The position numbers and the translations under genes are program-made. Source: DASZOC01 sp035550975 (GTDB lineage: Bacteria; Actinomycetota; CADDZG01; WHSQ01). From it: a stretch of 11,325 nucleotides of DNA. Each line of letters begins with the position of its first letter. Within the stretch, counting starts at the first letter, position 1. Where the stretch lies: the NCBI GenBank assembly GCA_035550975.1, contig DASZOC010000005.1, forward strand, positions 1 to 11,325, in the 5' to 3' direction. The notes under the pieces were generated by a model that saw nothing but the letters and a program-made list of their open reading frames with translations, was not told where the DNA came from and made no database searches. Shown here piece after piece: positions 6,680-11,325 of this stretch.

Positions 6680-6868
6680 GCTGTTCTTCCTTCGGTCCTG
6701 ACCGCCCACGCCTCGACATATTCGACGGATCAGCGTAGAGATCCGTTCGCTCGTTCGCCGGGTTTTGGACGCCGAAGAAGCTAGGGAGGCCCTCCCCCTT
6801 TTAAGCGGATACCGACCGTCTTTAGCGTAGAAGGCAAAACTGTCGCACCGTCTCGCTACTTTGGAGCG
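6680..6868. promoter_or_regulatory. Intergenic region between divergent lipoprotein and endonuclease genes
   Basis: This 189-base stretch holds both 5' regions. On the minus strand TACGCT (6737-6732) is a possible -10 box for the lipoprotein, giving a leader of about 45 bases with a Shine-Dalgarno. On the plus strand TACTTT at 6857-6862 is exactly six bases from the endonuclease ATG and predicts a leaderless mRNA. A small G/C hairpin followed by four T lies at 6784-6802. No small gene or repeat is recognised. Confidence 0.4.
6857..6862 (+). promoter_or_regulatory. -10 box of a probable leaderless endonuclease promoter
   Basis: TACTTT fits TANNNT and is followed by six bases and the ATG at 6869. 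GGAG at 6863-6866 is only two bases from the ATG, too close for a working Shine-Dalgarno, which favours leaderless translation. No -35 hexamer is evident. Confidence 0.45.
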
Positions 6869-7246
6869 ATGGCGGAGGCTAGGAAGCGGCGGCATCCGAA
6901 AGACATAGGTGACGAGACGCAAGCAGTGCTTCTCGCACGTCTAGTGCAGGCTGGGGAACGCGTCCTGATCCCCTTCGGCGAGAACGTGCGATATGACCTC
7001 GTCATCGACCAGGATGGCTCGTTCATCCGCGTGCAATGCAAGACCGGAAGGTTGAAGGATGGCGCAGTGCGATTCCCGACGTGCAGCTCGACTTACCACC
7101 ACCCTGCAAATCGCGGAATCTCGAACTGCCACCAGGGCTATACGGGACAAGCCGATGTTTTCGGCGTCTACTGCCCCGACACCGGAGGGACTTACATAGT
7201 TCCGGTCGAGGACTGCCCGGAACGTCAGGGGGCGCGCTCCGGGTAG
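6869..7246 (+). CDS. Group I intron-associated PD-(D/E)XK endonuclease family protein, frameshifted at its 3' end
   Basis: The 125-residue product resembles the PDDEXK_5 family typified by the cyanobacterial homing endonuclease I-Ssp6803I. The active-site signature is clear: PFGENVRYDLVID with D43, then IRVQCKTGR with Q57 and K59, preceded by the helix GDETQAVLLARLV with E16. The segment DVFGVYCPDTGGTYIVPVED (96-115) is the usual third part of the fold. The frame then stops early; the family's expected ending (LRVEP, Q, VRWARDFEL) is encoded in the -1 frame after the G run at 7228-7232. One missing G would explain this, so the gene is either a recent pseudogene, a sequencing error or a frameshifting gene. 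There is no intron here and no neighbouring methylase. Family membership is fairly secure; DNA target unknown. Confidence 0.8.
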   Translation: MAEARKRRHPKDIGDETQAVLLARLVQAGERVLIPFGENVRYDLVIDQDGSFIRVQCKTGRLKDGAVRFPTCSSTYHHPANRGISNCHQGYTGQADVFGVYCPDTGGTYIVPVEDCPERQGARSG

Positions 7247-7276
7247 AGCCCGCCAAGAACAGCCAGAACAAGAAGG

Positions 7277-7282
7277 TACGCT
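7277..7282 (+). promoter_or_regulatory. Candidate -10 box for tRNA-Thr
   Basis: TACGCT fits TANNNT and would start transcription near 7289, about 20 bases before the mature tRNA 5' end. It lies inside the out-of-frame endonuclease tail. There is no supporting -35 hexamer. Confidence 0.25.
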
Positions 7283-7308
7283 GGGCGCGAGATTTCGAGT
7301 TGCGCGCC

Positions 7309-7381
7309 GCCGGGTTAGCTCATCTGGTAGAGCAGGGTCTTTGTAAGGCTCAGGCGGTCGGTTCGAGTCCGACACCCGGCT
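7309..7381 (+). tRNA. tRNA-Thr(UGU)
   Basis: A complete cloverleaf can be drawn by hand. The acceptor stem GCCGGGT pairs with ACCCGGC over 7 bp. The D stem is GCTC/GAGC. The anticodon stem GGGTC/GGCTC includes two G-U pairs and a TTTGTAA loop, giving anticodon TGT. The T stem GTCGG/CCGAC encloses TTCGAGT. The discriminator is U and CCA is not encoded. G1-C72 and C2-G71 agree with threonine identity. There is no intron. It lies directly downstream of the endonuclease remnant, and gdhA starts 33 bases later with no visible terminator between. Confidence 0.95.
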
Positions 7382-7414
7382 CGTTTCTAGACGGCCAAGG
7401 TCAACGGAGACTCT

Positions 7415-8698
7415 TTGGATCCGGAACTGCGTAGTCACGAACCGGCTCACATCACCGGTGACTCCGCGTGGGAGACCGCGCTCGCCCAACTCGACGAGGT
7501 CGCCGAGCTCATGGGCCTCGCGCCCGGCGTCCACGCGATCCTCCGCGCGCCGAAGCGTTCCCTCGTCGTCTCGGTGCCGTTCCGGATGGACGACGGTTCG
7601 ACGCGCGTCTATCAGGGGTACCGGATCCACCACAACGTCACGCGCGGCCCTGCCAAGGGAGGCATCCGTTACCACCCGGACGTCGGGCTCGACGAGGTGA
7701 AGGCACTCGCCATGTGGATGACCTGGAAGTGCGCCATCGTCGGGATCCCCTTCGGCGGCGCGAAGGGTGGTGTCGCGGTCGACGTAAAGCAGCACACGCG
7801 TGGCGAGCTCGAGCGTATGACCCGCCGCTACGCCTCCGAGATCCTTCCGTTCATCGGGCCCGAGCGCGACATCCCCGCCCCGGACATGAACACGAACGAA
7901 GACATCATGAGCTGGATCATGGACACGTACTCCATGAACTCCGGCTATTCCGTCCCGGGCGTCGTGACGGGGAAGCCGGTTTCGATCGGGGGATCCAAAG
8001 GACGCGGAGGCGCGACCTCGCGCGGCGTGATGTACATGATCTTCTCGACCTTGAAGACGCTCGGGGTCGGCATCGACGAGGTGAGCGTCGCGATCCAGGG
8101 CTACGGCAAGGTCGGCGGCTTCGCCGCGCAGCTCCTGCACGACGCCGGGTGTCGCGTCGTGGCCGTGAGCGACGTCGACGGCGGCCTGTACCGGGAGAAG
8201 GGTCTGGATCCCGAAGCGATCAACCGCCACAAGCAGACGGCGGGGTCGGTCGTCGGTTTCCCGGGAGCAGATCCGATCACGAACGACGAGCTGCTCGAGA
8301 TCGATTGCGACGTCCTGGTGCCGGCAGCGATCGAAGGAGTGATCACGGTCAAGAACGCCGACCGGATCAAGGCGAAGGTCGTGTGCGAGGGCGCGAACGG
8401 TCCCATCACGTTCGAGGCCGACAAGATCCTGAACGAACGCGGGGTCTTCGTCGTCCCGGACATCCTGGCGAACTCGGGCGGCGTGACCGTGTCCTACTTC
8501 GAGTGGGTTCAAGACATCCAGGCGTACTTCTGGTCGGAGGAAGAGGTCAACGACCGGCTGAGGGACATCATGGAAGACGCGTTCGGACAGGTGTACGCCC
8601 TCGCCCAGGAGAAGGGGCTGTCGATGCGGCAGGCCGCGCACTGGATCGGCGTCGGGCGCGTCGCCGAAGCCCACCTGACCAGGGGCCTGTTCCCCTAG
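7415..8698 (+). CDS. gdhA: Glutamate dehydrogenase (Glu/Leu/Phe/Val dehydrogenase family)
   Basis: A 427-residue hexameric-type dehydrogenase that interconverts glutamate with 2-oxoglutarate and ammonia using NAD(P). The substrate domain carries GPAKGGIRYHP (78-88, K81), K105 in TWKCAI, and the catalytic K117 in FGGAKGG (113-119), with D157 in IPAPDMNT. The Rossmann domain has GYGKVGG at 229-235 and SDVDGG at 252-257. An acidic residue at the end of the second strand could favour NAD, but cofactor choice is uncertain. The start is TTG at 7415 because GGAGA (7406-7410) precedes it and the next ATG would remove conserved helix residues. Length suits GDH. A leucine dehydrogenase would be shorter (about 365 residues). 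Confidence 0.93.
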   Translation: MDPELRSHEPAHITGDSAWETALAQLDEVAELMGLAPGVHAILRAPKRSLVVSVPFRMDDGSTRVYQGYRIHHNVTRGPAKGGIRYHPDVGLDEVKALAMWMTWKCAIVGIPFGGAKGGVAVDVKQHTRGELERMTRRYASEILPFIGPERDIPAPDMNTNEDIMSWIMDTYSMNSGYSVPGVVTGKPVSIGGSKGRGGATSRGVMYMIFSTLKTLGVGIDEVSVAIQGYGKVGGFAAQLLHDAGCRVVAVSDVDGGLYREKGLDPEAINRHKQTAGSVVGFPGADPITNDELLEIDCDVLVPAAIEGVITVKNADRIKAKVVCEGANGPITFEADKILNERGVFVVPDILANSGGVTVSYFEWVQDIQAYFWSEEEVNDRLRDIMEDAFGQVYALAQEKGLSMRQAAHWIGVGRVAEAHLTRGLFP

Positions 8699-8703
8699 CG
8701 GGC

Positions 8704-8726
8704 ACCTCCCCGGGGTCCTGGGAGGT
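8704..8726 (+). terminator. Candidate terminator hairpin downstream of gdhA
   Basis: ACCTCCC (8704-8710) pairs with GGGAGGT (8720-8726) around a nine-base loop, five bases after the gdhA stop. The stem is GC-rich but has no U tract. The remaining bases up to 8799 show nothing else recognisable. Confidence 0.45.
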
Positions 8727-8799
8727 CGCGACGCGGCTGCGGCCCACGACCCGACGAAGAGACGCGGGTCAAATCCACCTCCGGTCGGCCCCCCCGAAT

Positions 8800-8805
8800 T
8801 ACCCT
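8800..8805 (+). promoter_or_regulatory. -10 box of a probable leaderless DUF3263-LytR_C promoter
   Basis: TACCCT is seven bases from the ATG at 8813, and the bases between (GGCCGAC) contain no Shine-Dalgarno. This predicts a transcript beginning at the start codon and covering both downstream genes. No clear -35 is seen. Confidence 0.5.
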
Positions 8806-8812
8806 GGCCGAC

Positions 8813-9082
8813 ATGGACAAGCTCACCGACCAGGACATCGACATCCTCGACTTCGAGCGGTCGTGGTGGAAGCACGCCGGCGTCAAGGAGCAGGCGATCA
8901 AGGAACGCTTCTCGATGTCTGCGACCCGCTATTACCAGGTGCTGAACGAGCTCCTCGAGAACCCCGCCGCGATGTCGCACGACCCGATCCTCGTCAAACG
9001 ACTCAAGCGTCTGCGCACCTACCGCCAGCGCCAGCGTGTGGCGAGACTGCTCGGCGCGGAGTACTCGCCCGGCCGGAAGTGA
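8813..9082 (+). CDS. DUF3263 family small helical protein
   Basis: An 89-residue basic protein of the actinobacterial DUF3263 family, related to M. tuberculosis Rv0430. It opens with LTDQDIDILDFERSWWKHAG, followed by a helix-turn-helix-like segment (about 24-52: KEQAIKERF, then SATRYYQVLNELL) that looks like a DNA-binding winged-helix or sigma-region-4 type motif, and an Arg/Lys-rich C-terminus (KRLKRLRTYRQRQRVARLL). Molecular function is not established; a regulatory DNA-binding role is inference from the helices. It sits eight bases ahead of the LytR_C gene, a pairing that recurs in Actinomycetota, so the two are likely co-transcribed and functionally linked. Confidence 0.85.
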   Translation: MDKLTDQDIDILDFERSWWKHAGVKEQAIKERFSMSATRYYQVLNELLENPAAMSHDPILVKRLKRLRTYRQRQRVARLLGAEYSPGRK

Positions 9083-9090
9083 GCCGCTGA

Positions 9091-9672
9091 ATGGGGAAGC
9101 ACTCCGCTCCCCAGCAGGCCCCGTTCTACCGTTCGATCGTCGTGTGGCTGTTGCCGTGGGTGTTGATCGCAGCGGTCGTCGTCATCGCGGTCTGGATCGC
9201 GATCGATGCGGTGGGCCGCGACGACGAGAAGCTAGTCCCGGCGGCCCAGAACACGCGCACTCCCGTCGTCATAGCCAGCGCGACACCCGACCCGACTCCC
9301 GTGGAGACGCCGGAGCCGGTCGAGACGAAGCGGGCCGAACCGAAGAAGAAGAAGAACGAGCCGAAGCCTGACCGCACGGCAGACCAGGAGCTGATCACCG
9401 AAGACATCACGATCCAGGTTCTGAACGCCACGGGTGATCCGGGGGCGGACGACCGCATGGCCGACCGGCTGAGCTCGCTTGGCTACGAGGTCGTTTCGAT
9501 CCAGGGGTCGTCGAAGGAATACTCCGCGACGACGGTCTTCTGGTCGTTCCCCGAGGCACGGGAGGCGGCGGAGCGTCTGGCGGCGAAGTTCGGGTGGCGA
9601 TCCGGTCCCAAGCCCTCGAACCTCTCGTCGACGGCCGACCTGCACGTGGTCGTCGGCAACGACGAGCTCTAA
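9091..9672 (+). CDS. Membrane-anchored LytR_C domain protein (VirR-like)
   Basis: A 193-residue protein with a short cytoplasmic N-terminus, one transmembrane helix at about 16-38, a Pro/Thr/Glu/Lys-rich extracytoplasmic linker (about 48-98, including a KKKK run) and a C-terminal LytR_C domain at about 105-190 (ITIQVLNATGDPG at the start, then LSSLGYEV). LytR_C domains accompany cell-envelope assembly proteins; the M. tuberculosis counterpart in the same context is VirR (Rv0431), linked to vesicle release and envelope integrity. There is no LCP catalytic domain, so it is not itself a phosphotransferase. The ATG is eight bases from DUF3263, and GGAAGTGAG (9075-9083) across the upstream stop may serve as its ribosome site. 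Confidence 0.88.
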   Translation: MGKHSAPQQAPFYRSIVVWLLPWVLIAAVVVIAVWIAIDAVGRDDEKLVPAAQNTRTPVVIASATPDPTPVETPEPVETKRAEPKKKKNEPKPDRTADQELITEDITIQVLNATGDPGADDRMADRLSSLGYEVVSIQGSSKEYSATTVFWSFPEAREAAERLAAKFGWRSGPKPSNLSSTADLHVVVGNDEL

Positions 9673-9692
9673 GTCCTCCTCCTAACCGGTTC

Positions 9693-10487
9693 CTAATCGC
9701 TGCGCTCGACCTCGAGAGCGAGGTCGAGGCGCAAGACGCCGGTGATGGGTGCCTGGCCTGCGCCGGGGACGACCCGCACGTCGAATCGACCGGTCGTCCG
9801 TGACGTCGCCGAATCCAACAGGCCGCCGTCGATCTCGAACAATCCGCGCCCGCGTGTAGTCGCTTCCCCGCTGAGCTCGGCCTCTCCTTGAGGCAACGCC
9901 GTGATCCATCGCAGCGGGCTGTTGCCGGAGAAGACGACCTCCGCCAGCTCGCGACCGTCGTCGCGGCGGAACGCCACGAGCCGTCCGGTCGTGTCGATCC
10001 CCTGCGTCTCGGTCCCCATGCGGATCTCGCGCGACTCGGACCACTCGTCGCGCAGCGTCACCGGCTCGCGCGGCAGTGACGGTCGATAGGTGCCGATGAA
10101 CGCCAGCTCGTCTTCATCGAGCGCGACGGCGCGTATGCCGTCCAGTTGCAGGACCTCCGTGACCTCTCCTTCGGGGTCCAGCCGGAGCGAGAACGACCGC
10201 CTCTCGAGCCCCGGCGAAGGCAGGCCGCGCTCCTCGGCCCCGGTCGGGATCATCTGCACTTCGACCACCGCCCCATCGTCGTCCACCTGCGTCACCGTCT
10301 CGGTCACCTCGAAACCGACCTCGTAGCTTCCGCGTCCTGCCCCGCGGACATCCCACGACGCGTCCGCGCGCGCGGTCATCGAGTAGACGGTGGTGGTTCC
10401 CTCTTCGAACGCGTAGCGCAGGTCGACGGTGTCGGGCAGACACGCAGTCATGAAGACGAGAACGGCGGCGACCAAACGAGGGTGCAC
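9693..10487 (-). CDS. Putative lipoprotein of unknown function
   Basis: I do not recognise this family. The 264-residue product starts with a compact signal peptide (LVAAVLVFMTAC) ending in a lipobox-like MTAC with C16; Met at -3 is unusual, so lipidation is likely but not certain. The mature part is acidic and beta-rich with alternating hydrophobic strands (YEVGFEVTETVTQVDDDGAV and, near the end, GVLRLDLALEVE), and has no cysteine or obvious catalytic motif, consistent with a surface or binding domain. The GTG at 10487 is chosen because the signal peptide begins there and TACACT stands exactly six bases upstream; longer upstream frames would run through that promoter. It is divergent from otsB and convergent with the LytR_C gene. 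Confidence 0.75.
   Translation of the reverse strand: MHPRLVAAVLVFMTACLPDTVDLRYAFEEGTTTVYSMTARADASWDVRGAGRGSYEVGFEVTETVTQVDDDGAVVEVQMIPTGAEERGLPSPGLERRSFSLRLDPEGEVTEVLQLDGIRAVALDEDELAFIGTYRPSLPREPVTLRDEWSESREIRMGTETQGIDTTGRLVAFRRDDGRELAEVVFSGNSPLRWITALPQGEAELSGEATTRGRGLFEIDGGLLDSATSRTTGRFDVRVVPGAGQAPITGVLRLDLALEVERSD
9702..9732. terminator. Strong hairpin at the 3' junction of LytR_C and the reverse lipoprotein
   Basis: TCGACCTCG (9706-9714) and CGAGGTCGA (9719-9727) pair perfectly around an AGAG tetraloop. The stem extends through GCGC (9702-9705) with GCGC (9729-9732) past one bulged G. It lies 30 bases after the LytR_C stop and within the last codons of the opposing gene, a position suited to a bidirectional terminator. 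No U tract. The 20 bases between the two stop codons contain only the short palindrome AACCGGTT. Confidence 0.5.
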
Positions 10488-10493
10488 GCACCG

Positions 10494-10499
10494 AGTGTA
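10494..10499 (-). promoter_or_regulatory. -10 box of a probable leaderless lipoprotein promoter
   Basis: On the minus strand TACACT is followed by CGGTGC and then the GTG start at 10487, again a six-base spacer. There is no Shine-Dalgarno. It stands 21 bases from the oppositely oriented otsB -10 box. Confidence 0.5.
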
Positions 10500-10520
10500 G
10501 GAGCCAGAGATCGCTACCGC

Positions 10521-10526
10521 TACGCT
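10521..10526 (+). promoter_or_regulatory. -10 box of a probable leaderless otsB promoter
   Basis: TACGCT is followed by CGTTCG and the ATG at 10533, a six-base spacer with no Shine-Dalgarno. The upstream bases that would hold a -35 element overlap the divergent lipoprotein promoter, so the two promoters may compete or be co-regulated. Confidence 0.5.
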
Positions 10527-10532
10527 CGTTCG

Positions 10533-11321
10533 ATGACCGAGAACGACGCGCTGAAGCTCCTCTGCGCTCGTCCCGACGCGGCCGGGATCTTCGCCGACTT
10601 CGACGGGACGTTGTCGGAGATCGTGCGCGTCCCCCACGAAGCGCGTCCGCTCGACGGTACCGCGGACCTGCTCGACTCCCTAGGACGATGCTTCGCGCTC
10701 GTGGCGATCGTGTCGGGTCGTTCCGCTGCCCAGCTATCGCAATGGTTGGGACCGAACGTTGAGATCTGGGGGACCCATGGTGCGGAATACGCCCACGGCG
10801 GGTCGATCTCACTGACGGAACGAGCGGCGCGCTACGAGGAGCTGATGGGGAGGGTCCGAGACGAGGCACGTGCGGCTCTCGCGGAGCTCGACATCGACGG
10901 CGTCATCCTGGAGGACAAGCGCGTCATGATCGGGCTTCACTTCCGCGCGGCTTCGGACGTAGAGGTGGCGCGGCGCGCCCTGGACGGTGTGGCCGAAGAG
11001 CTCGCCTCCCGGCACGGTCTGATCCGCGCCGGTGGGCGCCTCGCGTTCGAGCTCCGGCCTCCGGAGGAGTTCTCCAAGGCCGCGGTCGTCCTCGAACGCG
11101 CGCGCGACCTGCGGCTGGAAGCCGCGTTGTTCATCGGCGACGACAGGGTGGACCTGCCGGGCTTCGACGCTCTCGACGTTCTCGCCGACGAAGGCCTCGC
11201 AACCGTTCGGGTCGCGGTCGACTCCGACGAGGCGCCTCCGCAACTGATCGAGCGGGCCGACGTGGTCGTAGACGGTCCCTCCGCCGCGCTCCGATTCTTG
11301 CAGCGGTTGCTAGACGCCTGA
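10533..11321 (+). CDS. otsB: Trehalose-6-phosphate phosphatase (HAD superfamily)
   Basis: OtsB removes phosphate from trehalose 6-phosphate to give trehalose. The 262-residue protein carries all HAD motifs: DFDGTL with nucleophile D22 and acid D24; SGR at 61-63 with the motif II serine; K182 after ELRPPEEF (173-180); and GDDRVD (202-207) binding magnesium. GTHGAE at 80-85 is typical of trehalose-phosphatases and contacts the substrate cap. The usual KG after ELRP is KA here. The ATG at 10533 is chosen because the protein starts normally and TACGCT is six bases upstream; a longer frame from 10146 would cross the opposing gene. No otsA is in the window, so its source of substrate is not shown. 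A related HAD sugar phosphatase cannot be wholly excluded. Confidence 0.92.
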   Translation: MTENDALKLLCARPDAAGIFADFDGTLSEIVRVPHEARPLDGTADLLDSLGRCFALVAIVSGRSAAQLSQWLGPNVEIWGTHGAEYAHGGSISLTERAARYEELMGRVRDEARAALAELDIDGVILEDKRVMIGLHFRAASDVEVARRALDGVAEELASRHGLIRAGGRLAFELRPPEEFSKAAVVLERARDLRLEAALFIGDDRVDLPGFDALDVLADEGLATVRVAVDSDEAPPQLIERADVVVDGPSAALRFLQRLLDA

Positions 11322-11325
11322 CGCT

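Larger units (their letters stand above)
7228..7434 (+). pseudogene. Out-of-frame C-terminal remnant of the PD-(D/E)XK gene, running into the tRNA
   Basis: Read in the frame beginning GGGGGC after the G run, the sequence gives GALRVEPAKNSQNKKVRWAR then DFEL, which is what I recall as the C-terminal signature of this endonuclease family. No stop occurs before the tRNA, so the open frame crosses tRNA-Thr and ends at TAG 7432-7434; the part beyond about 7308 is not plausible protein. Adding one G to the run would fuse this tail to the upstream frame. Confidence 0.6.

Noticed and set aside
6784..6802. Small GGGAG/CTCCC hairpin followed by TTTT as a terminator
   Set aside because: The stem is only 5 bp with a 3-base loop, and no plus-strand transcript is expected to end there.
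6680..6922. Longer N-terminus for the PASTA lipoprotein
   Set aside because: The extra 81 residues are basic low-complexity sequence overlapping the divergent gene; a good Shine-Dalgarno and signal peptide mark ATG 6679.
6013..7381. Integration of an element at tRNA-Thr with a duplicated tRNA 3' end (att site)
   Set aside because: I searched the segment by eye for a copy of the T-arm/acceptor 3' sequence and found none; no integrase gene is present.
7309..7381. Group I intron in the tRNA, suggested by the neighbouring endonuclease family
   Set aside because: The tRNA folds as a continuous 73-base cloverleaf with no insertion.
10146..10532. An N-terminal extension of otsB by 129 residues
   Set aside because: The extension is antisense to the reverse lipoprotein and crosses the divergent promoter; the HAD domain starts normally from ATG 10533.
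10488..10637. Longer N-terminus for the reverse lipoprotein
   Set aside because: It would bury the signal peptide and overlap the otsB 5' end; GTG at 10487 has the expected upstream TACACT.
1..11325. CRISPR array, insertion sequence or toxin-antitoxin system
   Set aside because: No spaced direct repeats, transposase motifs or paired small toxin/antitoxin frames were seen.

Overview
The window looks like chromosome of a high-GC Actinomycetota bacterium, probably from a deep or little-studied lineage rather than a classic Mycobacterium or Streptomyces. The actinobacterial marks are CarD in front of ispD-ispF-cysS-rlmB, the DUF3263 + LytR_C pair (the same pairing as Rv0430-Rv0431/virR in M. tuberculosis), and promoters that are little more than a TANNNT -10 box placed 6-7 bases before the start codon. 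Against that background, rlmB is followed directly by a sigma factor that reads like Bacillus SigH (sigma-30), as in the Firmicute radA...ispD-ispF...cysS...rlmB...sigH cluster. No finer placement is possible from this sequence alone.

Bases 76-6012 are a co-directional housekeeping block: radA (recombination and repair), carD (RNA polymerase-binding regulator), ispD and ispF (MEP isoprenoid pathway), cysS (cysteinyl-tRNA synthetase), rlmB (TrmH-type rRNA methyltransferase) and sigH. The genes abut or overlap: carD/ispD stop-to-start, ispD/ispF ATGA, cysS/rlmB by 14 bases. They are probably transcribed as an operon with extra internal promoters before carD, cysS and sigH. ispD has no ATG, GTG or TTG that could begin the complete protein and appears to start at CTG.

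Bases 6013-7308 look foreign to the block. GC is lower by eye, and the segment holds a reverse-strand PASTA-domain lipoprotein and a divergent small PD-(D/E)XK endonuclease of the group I intron-associated family. The conserved C-terminus of the endonuclease lies in another frame past a G run, and that frame runs on into an intact, intronless tRNA-Thr(UGU) gene at 7309-7381.

Bases 7415-11321 hold gdhA (glutamate dehydrogenase, TTG start just behind the tRNA), the DUF3263 + LytR_C pair, a reverse-strand lipoprotein I cannot assign, and a divergent otsB-like trehalose-phosphate phosphatase ending four bases before the window edge.

The main cross-cutting observation is that six genes (radA, cysS, the endonuclease, DUF3263, the reverse lipoprotein and otsB) have TANNNT exactly 6 or 7 bases before the start codon. 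This arrangement predicts leaderless mRNAs. carD, sigH, the PASTA lipoprotein and gdhA instead carry recognisable Shine-Dalgarno sequences. I see no CRISPR array, insertion sequence or complete novel defence system. The best candidates for something undescribed are the PASTA lipoprotein's C-terminal domain and the endonuclease/tRNA junction.
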